From Pohlia nutans (Eukaryota; Streptophyta; Bryopsida; Bryales; Mniaceae): DNA of 64,000 bases. Numbering within the stretch: the stretch's first letter is position 1; each line of letters starts with the position of its first letter. The stretch spans positions 17,885,009 through 17,949,008 of the forward strand of contig CM040100.1 in assembly GCA_022496805.1 (NCBI GenBank), read 5' to 3'. The translations under genes were made by a program, and so were the position numbers. Shown here piece by piece: positions 12,495-23,988 of this stretch. The notes beneath the pieces were generated by a model. The model searched no databases. It was not told the origin of the DNA and saw only the letters and a list, made by a program, of their open reading frames with translations.

Positions 12495-15400
12495 ATGGAT
12501 TACTTTCCAGCGCCGGGGCGGAACCACTTGTGTGTGCCGGGTCCAACGAACATTCCGGAGGTGGTGCTGCAGGCCATGAACCGCAACAACGAGGATCACC
12601 GCTCGCCCGCCTTCCCCTCGCTCGCCAAGTCCGTCCTTGACGATGTCAAACTCCTCTTCGGCACCACCACCGCCACCTCCTTCATCTTCCCTTGCACAGG
12701 TAATTACTTAGAGCCAACTTCCATGGGTTTCAGAAGTTGCCCATGGAAGTACGCAAGAGGAGGAGAAAAGTGGTAGTACAATTTGTCAAATTCACCCAAC
12801 CTCATTCGGTTTTTTTTTTCGAAATGTAGGATTTCCTGAAACCAGCATTGTGAGTGTTTTGACAACTATTTGTTAAGTTCAGGAACGGGAGCATGGGAGA
12901 GTGCGTTGACGAACACGTTGTCACCGGGTGACAAGATCATCGCGCCGCGGTTCGGGCAGTTCAGCGTTCTGTGGATCAACCTCATGACGCGCTTGCATTA
13001 CGAGGTGGACGCCATCGACTCGCCGTGGGGCGAAGGCGTCAACCTCGACATTCTCCGGCGGAAGCTGCAAGACGATCACCGCCACAAGGTCAAAGCGGTC
13101 TGCGTGGTGCACAACGAGACGGCCACCGGCGTCACCTCCAACCTCGTCGCCGTCCGTCAAATCCTCGGTAATTAATTAGTCAACCCCTGAAATTGTACCT
13201 ATGTAATGTTTCCTTCTTTCGATCCCCCGCACTATCTTTTGATCGAGTCAGTGGATCATACACTGTTAATTTCCTTTTGTGAACGTAATATGTTTTGACC
13301 AACACATTGATGCAATGATTCTGGTGAAATGACTTACGGTTCCATTGGAAGAATAGTTTTCACAATCTGATCAATATGACCCACTCAAAAGTGATATCAT
13401 CAAAATGAATCACCAAAGTTTACAAAGGATTCATGGTTTTAAAATGAATAAATACAGTTAGGATCATGCACTAATTGCTACGTTTGTTAGCAACGTTAGG
13501 GGAGGAGCTATACCAACAATATTGTTCTCGAAATGCCGCTTAATTAATCCCGAAAGGACCAAGAAACCCGCATTGGATCTCATGTTTTTATAGCACTTTT
13601 GAGTGGTCCTGTGTGGACTTTCTATTGTTCAGCTTTATTTGTATTTTTAATCAACGCATACATGTACCAATGTTCTTCATTGATTCCAGTGGTTCCATCT
13701 GGATTATGTTACTCACAATATGATCAATTGAATTTGTCATTTTAAAACCATGGATCCTTGGTCCTTTTAATAGAGCTTCACAAGCTGTAGCGTTGCTTGA
13801 GTTACTCTCCTTCGTTGCTAATAAACGTAGCACGCATTGAATGACCCTAATAGTAAATCATTTGCTTTGGTGATTCATGGCTTTTTATGAAACAAAGGAT
13901 TCAGGATTCAGTGATTTTTTATGAAACCATGAATCCTCTGTTTTGGGTGATTCATTTTGATGATATTCCTCTTTAGTGTTTTTTAGAACTTTTGAGTGGA
14001 TTAAATGGAGCCTGTGTCCTTGTGATCAATTTTATGTACTTATTCAATCAAAAAATGCCAGTGTTTTTCACTGATTCTGGTGAAGATCTATAATTTGGCT
14101 TAACTGTATGATCGATCAAAGTCTGTGGTCATGATTTTAAAGCCATGAATTCCTACGTTTCTAATAAACGTGAATGATCCTAATAGTGAATCATTTTGAA
14201 ATCACGAGTCCTTTGTTTTGGTGATTCTTATCTCTTTTGAGTGGGTCATATACTCATATGGAGGTGTCCTTGTGATCAGTTTTATGTATTTATATTCAAT
14301 ACAGATGCAAGTGTACGTTTCTCACTGATTCTGGTGATCTAGAATTTGGCTTTAAGCAACTGTATGATCATCGATCAAAGTACGTCTGTGGTCATGATTT
14401 GAAAGCCATGACTGAATTCATTCATGATACAAGTTTCAATGATTGTTTTGACCGTAGACGAGGTGCGTCACCCGGCGTTGTTCGTGGTGGACGGGGTGTC
14501 GTCCGTGGGCGCCATGGAGTTCCGCATGGACGACTGGAAGATCGACGTGGCGCTGACGGGGTCCCAGAAGGCGCTGTCGCTGCCCACGGGGCTGGGGATC
14601 GTGTGCGCCAGCGCCAAAGCGCTGGACGCGTACCAGTGGGCGAAGTCCGCGCGCGGCTACTTCGACTGGGGGGAGTATCTGAAATCCTACAAGAACGGGA
14701 CGTACTGCCCTTACACGCCCTCCGTGCAAATGCTCTACGGCCTGCGCGCTTCCCTGGACTTGATTCTCACGGTCGAGGGCCTGGAGAATGTCATTGCTCG
14801 CCACCTTCGCCTTGCCGAAGCCACGAGGTATCTCATCTCTCAAGTCTCTCTCTCTGCTGCTAGTCTCTCTCTATGCAAGTCTCTCTCTAGAGTCTAGAAC
14901 AAGTAGATTATTTTGCTTGGTGGTGCCAGTGTCTGTGGGTGAAGAAGAAGTCTCTCTAAATCAAGTTTGTTCGATGATGGTCGTGTGCGGGTATGGGGAA
15001 GTCTGGCTATGGCGCTCTGCAAGTCTCTCTGTAGAACAAGTTTGCTTGATGGCACTGGTGTTTGTGCGTGAAAAACTATATCTATACAATTCTCTCTCTA
15101 GAGTAAGTTTTCTGTTTGAGTGAAGGACAAATTGACTGTGCCCAAGGTTGGCATATTACTCCATGGACGACGTCCGACGATTTTTGAGGTGTTTTTGTGA
15201 TGGTTGAATTGCAGGGCGGCGGTGAGGGCGTGGGGGTTGACAGTGTGCGCAAAGAAGCCCGAGTGGGACAGTGCAGTGGTGACTGGAGTGGTGGTGCCGT
15301 CTTCACTTGACAGCGGCGATGTGATCAAAACTGCTTGGAAAAAGTATAATCTCAGCCTTGGATTGGGTCTTGGGGAAGTCATTGGCAAGGTCTTCCGAAT

Positions 15401-16402
15401 CGGACATCTTGGAAACATGAATGAGGTACACATTTTTCCTGAAACGTGCCATGAATCTTTACTTTTTTCTTCCAACCAAGGTTTGGGTCTAAAAGTCACA
15501 TCCCTGATGTGATCACAATGTTATGCATTTTCTAAACCTTCAGGGATAACATTCTTTAGCCCCACTGGGAATCAGCATCGTAGGCCAGAGAATCGTAATC
15601 TTCTGGAGAATAAAAGCCATCTTTAATTAATGATGGCTTGGTAGCTTAACAAACTTTTATTTTTTAATAGTTTTTACATTTTCCAAATCATCAATTCTCA
15701 GTTCATATGTTGATTCTCTGCATAAGCAAAAGGGTGTGTTGTAGTACTAGTTGAAGAATGTTATGGGAATGTCACATTACATTGCAATTCTGTTATTATT
15801 ATTGCAAACTTTCATTGGTTTCATTATCATTGAGAAAATTGGTCTTACCCATTGCTTAAGATGGAGAGTGAGTGATGGACAAGAGTTTGTTTGAGATGAA
15901 GAGTGATGAACGAGAATTTACTTAAGATGGTAAACATAAAGTATGAATAAATGGGACTCCCATTAGAATAAATGAAACTCTTGACAGAACAAGCAGCTAG
16001 TCGCGTAGTTTCTGCCTTAGTATTTACCCTAGATTTACTTTTACACCTTGTTTGTAGTGTTCAACCATGTAACTTCTTAAAAACCAAGCGTTTCCGTAGT
16101 CTCTCCCCTGGTGGAGCAAAGACAATAAATGAGGTTCTTTCACAGTCGTCGAGCATGGTGTGTCAAAAGGGATGTTATAGAATTGTGGGTTTGCATTAAA
16201 AAGAATCATTCATATTAATTCAAGTTCTTTTGTAACACCCTTTCTTGTGGTTTTTGGTGCACAGCTGCAACTACTTGGTGCTTTGGCAGGAGTGGAGCTT
16301 TCTCTGCTGGAGGTTGGATATCCTGTTATTTTAGGAAGCGGTGTGGCTGCAGCTCAAGCTTGTTTATTCAAGCAAACTCCCAATATTGCTTCAAGGATTT
16401 GA
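12495..16402 (+). CDS. AGT1: Peroxisomal serine:glyoxylate (alanine:glyoxylate) aminotransferase
   Basis: PLP-dependent class V aminotransferase of photorespiration; it moves the amino group of serine (or alanine) to glyoxylate in the peroxisome. Five exons join in frame: 12,495-12,699, 12,883-13,167, 14,458-14,827, 15,215-15,425 and 16,265-16,402 (1,209 nt, 402 aa), all with GT..AG introns. The start gives MDYFPAPGRNHLCVPGPTN, as in plant AGT1. Other conserved stretches are TGTGAWESALTNTLSPGD (exon 1/2 join), VHNETATGVTSN, LFVVDGVSS and LTGSQKALSLPTGLGIVCA, whose Lys201 should bind PLP. The protein ends in SRI, a PTS1 peroxisomal signal, as in the Arabidopsis enzyme, and its length matches the usual 401 aa. 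Early exons are GC-rich, while the introns are AT-rich and hold MITE debris. No disabling change is seen. The next gene, APH1, converges on it from the other strand. Confidence 0.97.
13544..13770. mobile_element. Degenerate piggyBac-like MITE in AGT1 intron 2
   Basis: TTAATCCCGAAAGGACC at the left and GGTCCTTTTAA at the right. It is related, in inverted orientation, to the MITE at 18,611-18,839 in the APH1 intron. Confidence 0.5.
14020..14410. repeat. Direct duplication in AGT1 intron 2, period about 245 bp
   Basis: CCTTGTGATCARTTTTATGTA, then ACTGATTCTGGTGA and GTCTGTGGTCATGATTT, occur in the same order at about 14,018-14,155 and 14,267-14,405. This is intronic repeat debris. Confidence 0.6.
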
Positions 16403-16858
16403 TGATGACATGAATCCATCATAAGGCTGAAAAACTACCCATGTCCTTGAAGCATGGATAGACAAACTACCCCAAACAAACTCTTGATTTGAGATGATTG
16501 TTATGATTGAAAAAAAAATTGCAGAAATTTTGATAAAATTATTTCTTATAAAAGTCATGAATATAAAATTTATGCTTTATTGATTAAGTAAGCCTTGTTG
16601 GTGTGAGGGAAAAAAGCCTTTTTAGTTTCTCATTGTGAAGGGATTCACTGAAGACAGTGTGTAGGTGTACACATGTAAAGAGGTAAAACCATTGATTTAC
16701 TCTGAACATTGGTCAACAATTGAGACCCATCTTGAATACAAAATAAAACCTTCTGCAACAAAATCTAATCTTCAAGATTAGGATGAGGACTCTTGCAATT
16801 CTTGCATGGATAGAATCAGTAGTAGAAATTTGGTCTTGTTAAACTGGTCTCTTGTGAC

Positions 16859-17386
16859 TTAACCCCTAAACGTATCAGGGTGTCCGTAGAATTGACGATT
16901 TGAGAAAAATCATCATAAACTACTATTTAGAAGAATATTTTGGAATTAATTTATAAATGAAAGTTCCAGATTTTGAATTTTAGATTCCATCCATATGGTT
17001 CGATTCACCAATACTATCACCAATATTTAATTATAAAAAAATTTGAGTAAAATTTGTTGGAATGGATTTGAAATGAAACTCTTAACGTGGTGATTCTTTG
17101 AAATTTTTGTGTTAATTAAATTTGTGACCTCATTTTTGCAAGGCCAATTTTGAACTACAATCAATGCAATTTTGGCTTGGTAAACAACTTGATATACTTC
17201 TACATTTGTAATTTTAGAAAAATATGAACTCCAGTATCACCAAATCCAACCATTGGATAGGATAACAATTTAATGAAGTACCTCCAAAAAATTGGATGAC
17301 TTTCATCCAAACATTGATGAGGACATAGTGTGGGTTTGAATTTGTTAGTCGTCTAAAAACTGGACGTTGTGACATTTAGGGGTTAA
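16859..17386. mobile_element. piggyBac-like MITE (TTAA, 528 bp)
   Basis: TTAACCCCTAAACGTATC at the left; the right end reads GACATTTAGGGGTTAA. It lies between the convergent AGT1 and APH1 genes. A truncated relative in inverted orientation starts at 50,549. Confidence 0.75.
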
Positions 17387-18291
17387 ATGGTCCAAAATAA
17401 CTTCTTTTTTTTAAAGAATTGAGTCACAAGGGTCCATTTAAGTTACAAGGGACCAGTTTGCAATAAAACATGGTTTTCTACTTGCATGTAGCGCACTTTA
17501 AAAGCAAAAATGCATTTAAAAAAAATTCATGGAAACATGACCTTATCACCTCAAATTCATTTTACTGCAGCTGAACATACCAGTATATCATACCATTGAC
17601 TTTGCATCTACACTTAACATAAAGAACTAACCAAGACTCTTCCATAGCATTTAAAGTCAAACATAAAAAAATAAAAAGACATCCCTTGAAATCAAATAAT
17701 CAAAAAAATTTCCAACCAATAAGAGATTTTGATCTCACAAAGGTTGACTACAATATAAGGTGGAGACACCCAAACCACCACTTTCTACTACTAAGCACAG
17801 TTACTATTATTGAACTCTTTTTTTAATATTTTCCTATTAACAATTGAAAAAGGATTTCAATGCACCATTTGAATTTTCTATACAAAAGTTATTAAGAACC
17901 AAAGTTCTTTTGGTAACAATTGAAAAAGGATTTCAATGCATCATTTGGATTTTCTATACAAAAGTCATTAAGAACCAAAGTTCTTTTGGTAGATGTTTTA
18001 ATATCTCCATAGGTAATGATTAAGGGGATGTACAAGTACACCAGGTGAAAATGGCGCTTTTGGGTCAATAGCACTTTTGGATGTCCCCAATTTGAGACTC
18101 AATAGACTATGGATGTGCTCCCTTGATACACATTGCAAAAAGGACATAAGTTTCAGCAAAAAAATATACCTTGAATGGTTAAGTTTGTAAGTGTTTATAG
18201 CATCACCTATGTATAGCATAAAATGAGAAAAGTATTCATCTCAGAGGTCATAGGCAAATAGAGAAGCCAATTTCGAAATGTATTTACATTA
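17387..18291. other. AGT1-APH1 intergenic spacer
   Basis: No gene is visible between the MITE and the APH1 stop codon apart from the 76-bp tandem duplication at 17,839-17,990. The 3' UTRs of both convergent genes must lie around here, but no polyadenylation signal could be assigned. Confidence 0.4.
17839..17990. repeat. Two-copy tandem duplication, 76 bp unit
   Basis: AACAATTGAAAAAGGATTTC begins at 17,839 and again at 17,915, and both copies end in AGTTCTTTTGGT. The few differences point to a recent duplication. Confidence 0.85.
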
Positions 18292-20530
18292 TCATGAAGT
18301 TGATCCTAATTGTGTCCTTTGTAAGTTGCCATGATTCAAGGACTCAGGACCTACGTTGTCCCACACAATTTTCCCACCGTAAGCCATGGTCAACACTGCA
18401 CACAGAAAACTCAAAGGGACACCAGCTGTGCATCCGTTTGGAAGGAGGTTGACAAGGGTCTGCAAATGATCATAAGCGCATGTTAAAAAGTAAAGACCAC
18501 AAGCTTGTGCAGCGACAAGAAAAATCACTTAAAAGTATTGTGTGCAATAAAGACTCGATCACAAGTACATCAAAAGAAGTCTATTTCAACAACAGGTATC
18601 AACTAATCAATTAATCCCTAAAGGACCAAGGATTCATGGTTTTAAAACGATGAATTCAACCGATCATGTTATGAAAAATTCATAACAGATGGGACCAACT
18701 TTTGTATCACCAGAACTAGTGAAGAACATTGCAAGCGTTGGTTAAAAAAACAAATAAATTTGAATAAAAGGAAATCCACTCAAAACTGCTAAATAAAAGA
18801 TGAGATCCAGCTCGGGCTTCTTAGTCCTTTAGGGGTTAAATGAGTAAATCTTGTTCATAAAGAAAGAATGGTGGAAATCATACCAAGAGTGATGCACCAA
18901 GATGCATGGCAGGCACAAATAGTTGTTGAATACGATTGCCGTAGGTGTAGCCGTTGAAAGCAATGATCATCGAGAAGGTATGAAGAAGAAAGAATGCTAG
19001 AGTAGTCAAGGCTGCAATGCGCATGACAGTCCCACGGTAGAAGACATACATCAATGGATTGTTCACAAAACAATTGGGAATGTTCAAAAATGGACACATT
19101 AGCTATTGATGAAAGACAAGCACCACGACCCAATCATATGCCGAGGGAGGGATACCTGAGACAAGAAAAAGAGACATATGCTTGCAGCTTTGAGTGTAGT
19201 AAGTAGCTGGGCCAAAAGAAGGCGAAAGGATGCTCAAGCCAAAGAACACAGCATGAACTGCTCCATGTCCAACTCCGCTGGCTGTTGTACAAGCACAAAG
19301 GGTTCAGCTACTGATCTTTCAAGCTTACAATGCACAAACATGATCATCATCCATCAGAGACTGAACCTATCCACCAAAGAAAAACTAATATTAAGTCCTC
19401 AGTGGCTGTTTCCATATCTGAAATGAATCATTTACGAAGGTGACAAGATGTACCAATAGAAAGAAGAAATCATTAACTCCATCTTCGAACGATAGGAAAA
19501 CAGATTTGAAAGTTACTATAATCAACTATCAGCTTCCAAAGTGGACTTTCTGTTTTTTTTAGCTTAAGCACTTCGGGGTTAAGACAACCCGTCTATGAAA
19601 ACATACCGAGAGCAATTTCGAGTCTGTCCACGTAATTAAGTTGGGGCTTCGAAAGCTTCGTTGCTAGCACATTCATGCTCTTCTCAACCTTCCTGCATGT
19701 ATATAATCAATGGAAAACTGTAAGCATGTAATACCAAAACATTTGAGCAGAAAACATGGACGACATCACCGGCTTGAAAATTGTGCACCTTAAAAAAAAT
19801 TCTACAAGCGAAGAAATACAAATTGAAATACAAAGAAATACAAGTACACAATTCTTAGCTCCAAACTAGTTTGAATTTTAAGGCGGGACATACGACTTAC
19901 AAGAACAATCGCCAGTAAAAAGGCCTGACAACCTCTTGAAGCACAACAGCAGTGATCACCATCGGCAAGAACACCCACGAAGGTCCGGGAAGAAACGCCC
20001 TCCAAACGATTGAGGCCGCAATGAGACTCACCAGCCATAGCAGAGCACTGCAGGAGTTTTTTTTGTTAATCACCTTCGAAAATGCACATTATTTCCAACC
20101 TCTCCTCAAGGAATCATGAAACCCTAAAGCAGAGGAAAACCCCTCATAAAACTCCGGTCCTAAACCCTAAAATCTAACTGAAGAGCTGAAATCTTTGTCC
20201 CTCAAAAACAGAATTCAAGTAACCTGCAGAATTCATTCGACTTAGCTAATCAACCTCTCCTTTTCATTATGAAACCCTAAAATAGAGGAATACCCTATGC
20301 ACCGAAAAGTCTGACAACCATTTAGTATTCTGTTGAAATCTGACCAAAAACGTTCGGTACAGAACCCTAAGAGCTGAAATTCGACTCTGGATCCGTAAAA
20401 ACTGAAAGTCCACCAACCTGACAAGCGCCGTGAGGATTAGAAACGGCTTCGGCGCAATCGAAGAGACGAAAATGGTGAGAGCCGGACCGAGAGCGATCAA
20501 AAAGTAGCCGAAGCCCGCGACTAATCCCAT
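18292..20530 (-). CDS. APH1: Gamma-secretase subunit APH-1
   Basis: Multi-pass membrane scaffold of the gamma-secretase complex, which pairs with nicastrin, presenilin and PEN-2 to cleave membrane proteins within the bilayer. Six exons join in frame on the minus strand: 20,530-20,418, 20,047-19,901, 19,692-19,607, 19,281-19,156, 19,011-18,884 and 18,459-18,292 (768 nt, 255 aa), all GT..AG. Family signatures are ALGPALTIFVSSIAPKPFLI at the N-terminus, LLWLVSLIAAS, the small-residue helix SGVGHGAVHAVFFGLS, LAFFLLHTFSM with His168, and VPAMHLGASLL with His194. The last two match the conserved transmembrane histidines of APH-1. GCTAGVPLSFLCAVLTMAYG forms the last helix. Length fits the family (about 250 aa). 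Intron 5 holds a MITE. The sequence appears intact. Confidence 0.95.
18611..18839. mobile_element. piggyBac-like MITE in APH1 intron 5 (229 bp)
   Basis: TTAATCCCTAAAGGACCAAG at the left and CTTAGTCCTTTAGGGGTTAA at the right. TTAA flanks both ends. It lies wholly in the intron between exons 5 and 6. Confidence 0.7.
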
Positions 20531-20830
20531 AGCTCCTCGAAACCTACTTCACCAAATGATTTTTCACCGATTTTTCAACTGTCTGTGCTGCTGAATGCAA
20601 TTCTCGTCCAGCTCGAATTCATACCATCGCCGCACTGATCCTTTGCAAAATCCATATCCGCCAAGAGCACAGAATTTCGAGGAGGAGAGTCCGGCGTTGA
20701 AGAGAAGAGGAGAGTGATTCTGGGCATACCTATGACCGTGGAAGCTTATACCGCGAGTCGTGACCCCAAAACCAAATGGTCTACACTGATTATAAGAATG
20801 GGACCCTGTAACGCCGGCCCTCCAAGCAAC

Positions 20831-21024
20831 CAGGCCCCCTCGAGTTTCAGGAAGGGCTCCTCGATTTTCAGCCCTTGATCAGAATCGACGGTCTCCATCA
20901 AAGCTGCAGAGATTGGGTGGGCCAGCCATTTCCGAGCGCCCCTTATTTGGAAACATGCATTATGCCAAGCAACCAGGCCCTTTTAATATGAAGCTGGGTC
21001 CCAGAGGGTATTATGGGTATTTCT
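20831..21024 (+). repeat. Dispersed repeat, copy 1, upstream of APH1
   Basis: About 190 bp matching 29,540-29,723 in inverted orientation, with shared pieces such as CCCCCTCGAGTTTCAGGAAG and GGAAACATGCATTATGCCAA. Inside it CAAGCAACCAGGCCC occurs twice (about 20,824 and 20,974). The family is unknown. Confidence 0.75.
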
Positions 21025-21066
21025 GTATTAATGTATTAATATTACTTGAACTCTTTGATTGTTACC

Positions 21067-21577
21067 TTAACCCCTAAACGTTCTCACCCTTTTCAAATTT
21101 GGTAGTTTTCCAAAGATGCATTATAAAATGCATTTAAGAGGAATATTTTTAACTTGATGATCACCAATTTTTGTGTATAAATTTTCAAACTTAAAATTTA
21201 GGGCTCTTTTGTAATATGATTACAAATAAGATATTGACAATCTAAGAATGAATTTTTTTGGGATGGATTAAAATGTAATACTTTAAGTGTAGTGATTTTT
21301 GGAGATTTTTTGGTTGTTTAATTTTACTATTCGACTTTTTCAATAGCACTTTCAGACTAAAATCTTCAAAATTTTGGGTGGAACACTAGAAGATGAAATG
21401 AGGCATAAATTTTTTACAAATTGTCCCCTTTCTAATCGGATCACACATGCACGAAGTTAACTTCCTATAAAAGTTTCAGTGAAAAATCCACACTGCGAAA
21501 AGTGCATGATGGATGAGGAATCAGAGTTCAAATCCATAATATTCCATAATGTGCATGGTTGGGTGGTTAGGGGTTAA
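21067..21577. mobile_element. piggyBac-like MITE (TTAA, 511 bp)
   Basis: TTAACCCCTAAACGTTC at the left and GGTTAGGGGTTAA at the right. Internal sequence (AGTTAACTTC next to ATCGGATCACACATG) matches the MITE at 42,877-43,452 in the opposite orientation, so both belong to one family. Confidence 0.75.
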
Positions 21578-23988
21578 CCTTAAAGGGTTGATGGAGATAG
21601 TATATACGTCGACGTATATTTGACACCTATGGTAAATAGAAAGCTCCAAAATGAGATCCTAATAGCTCATTAGAATCATGTCAACGTGAATTTTAACTTT
21701 ATTTTTCATTGTAAATCCATAGGAGGTGTGGAACCATGCCAAATACAATGAAATGCTACACTAAATAGGTAGATTAGTGTTATATAATTATAAGATTTAC
21801 ATAAACATGTTGTATGTTTTTACTATTGACCAAAATTTAGTACTAAAATTTATGGAATAAAGTCATTTTTGTTAACAGAGCAGCTTATTTCTATACATAA
21901 AATTATTTTCCTTTTGTAAAAATGTATGGCCTTGAGTAAATAATTAGTGTGTCTCAAAGTAATGGCAATAATTGGTATACTTGGTTTGACTTAGAATTTG
22001 GTTTATCACCTAGAATTTTAGACTACTAGTAGATGCTATAGCTGTATGTGTCTTCCTATATGTGAACTTGTTATACATTCAAAATTAGCTCTAGGGTTTT
22101 AATTTCTAAAAATCCTTACATGTTTTGTAAACGTCAAAGCACTACAATTTGCGTACTTGAAATATTACATTCTATGATTTATAAATTTTCATAGATAGTC
22201 ATCAACATTGTACACATATGACAAAAATTTCAATACGATTGCAAGGTATTTTTTAAATTTACAAGTTTTATCATTTAAATAAGATAAACATTCAAAACAA
22301 ATATATATGATTGAGATTGAATATTTCAAATTATATACAAGGTAGAAAGAAACATATATACTTTCAAGTAGTTTAAAAAATGAAGTGGAGAAATTAAATG
22401 AGACGCATGATTAGAGCATCCTTCCAAACCTCTGTATATAGGCAACACTTGAATTTCATATTTCTCAATAGTGTAAATCTTCAAGTGAAGTATATATTCT
22501 AATCCCAATGATCAAAAGATGTATCATATCTTAACTCCTAACCGTCCTTAACTTTTTTGATTTAAAATCATCATTGCTTTTGAAGTGTTATATGTCTAAA
22601 TGTAAGTGAGGAATAAAAAACTCAACATTACAATATGGAGTGTACATGTTGTGGATGACAAGAATTGAATTTGAAGTCATTTGATGACATAGATTGCAAC
22701 ATTGTAATGTTTTAGAGTTGAAAAAGGTTGCTCAAATTCTCCTATAAACACATAAGAGTTAATGTTCTATTCAAAACCTACTCAACTGAAAAAAATTCAA
22801 ACTATAGAGTGGTTCAAAAACTTCATATAAGAACATTGGTACCAAAAAATATTCATGAAAATCTTGTATGTGTCCGAAGATGGTGTTGCAATGTTAAAAT
22901 ATGGCCCAAGTTTTACAAAGCAAAAAGTGTCCAAAACTAGATCAATTTGTACTTCCCCGCTTGCTAAATTTTCACAACACTTTGGATTGAATCAAGATTT
23001 ATATTACAAAAATTAGACTTCATTTGGAATAAAATCTAACAATTTTAATTGAAATCTAACACCAAATGGAGGACAAAATAGTCTTCAAAGTGTTGAGCAT
23101 TCAATGTTACAAAAAAACGACATTTAAGGCTATCAGGGGTCATGTTAACCCCTAAGCATCTACATTTCATTTACACGGTCAAACCTCGTTAATATCTCAC
23201 ATTTATAAACATATCATATTTCATGGTGTTTTTCTCATATGGTTTATTGTTAAACGGATGTACGGTGATTTTTTCATAATTGTGTAAATAAAAAAGAATT
23301 TTATGACATTTTTAAAGTATGGGTTGAAATGTAAATAATACTTTAAGTGTAGAAATTTTATGGTTTTAGAAATAAATTCAAATACACTTTCAAACTAAAA
23401 TCATACTTAGTGCACATTCTTGTTACCGTAAATGCTTCATATTTTAAAAATGAAAGGATAATACTCATAAACTTACATTTAACACATGCATAACAAAACT
23501 TTAACATATACTTAATACATTTATATTTATTAAGGTAGAAAAAAAAACATGATACACATTAAACATATGATATATGCAAATACAATAACCAACCATAATA
23601 AAGTAACGGTTAAAACCGCTATTACATAAAACTTTATTAAATAAATACACCAAACTAGTTTTTTTTTTTAAGCACTAGACCGCAATTTTTTTCCACCTAT
23701 TCAATATATATTCAACTCCTTAAAAAACAACTCCACATCTTGTTCAACCTCACATTCTTCAGTGTCTGGTGTACTACTACAACCTCCTTTCACTATTGCA
23801 CACTGGCAATTGTGGCACTCAATCATAGTAACTCCATTAAAAAATATATTTAACCCTTCACAGTTAGGACATTCTTCTCTACAAAGCTTTCACCCTTGTG
23901 CGCTTCTTTTGCACCGGTTGCTTTCGACGTGATAGCTTGATTCCACCACTAGGTCTTGGAGATTGTGTCGCAATTTCTTCTTAGCCAC
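21578..23988. other. Non-genic, AT-rich interval
   Basis: No gene is seen. TTAACTCCTAACCGTCC (about 22,530) and TTAACCCCTAAGC (23,145) look like ends of degenerate piggyBac-like MITEs, but I could not pair them with confidence. 23,690-23,980 is the probable 3' flank of the MULE transposase remnant. Confidence 0.35.

Noticed and set aside
12921..14843. Antisense and alternative-frame ORFs over AGT1 exons 2 and 3
   Set aside because: They are shadows of GC-rich exons; the sense frame matches AGT1 across splice joins.
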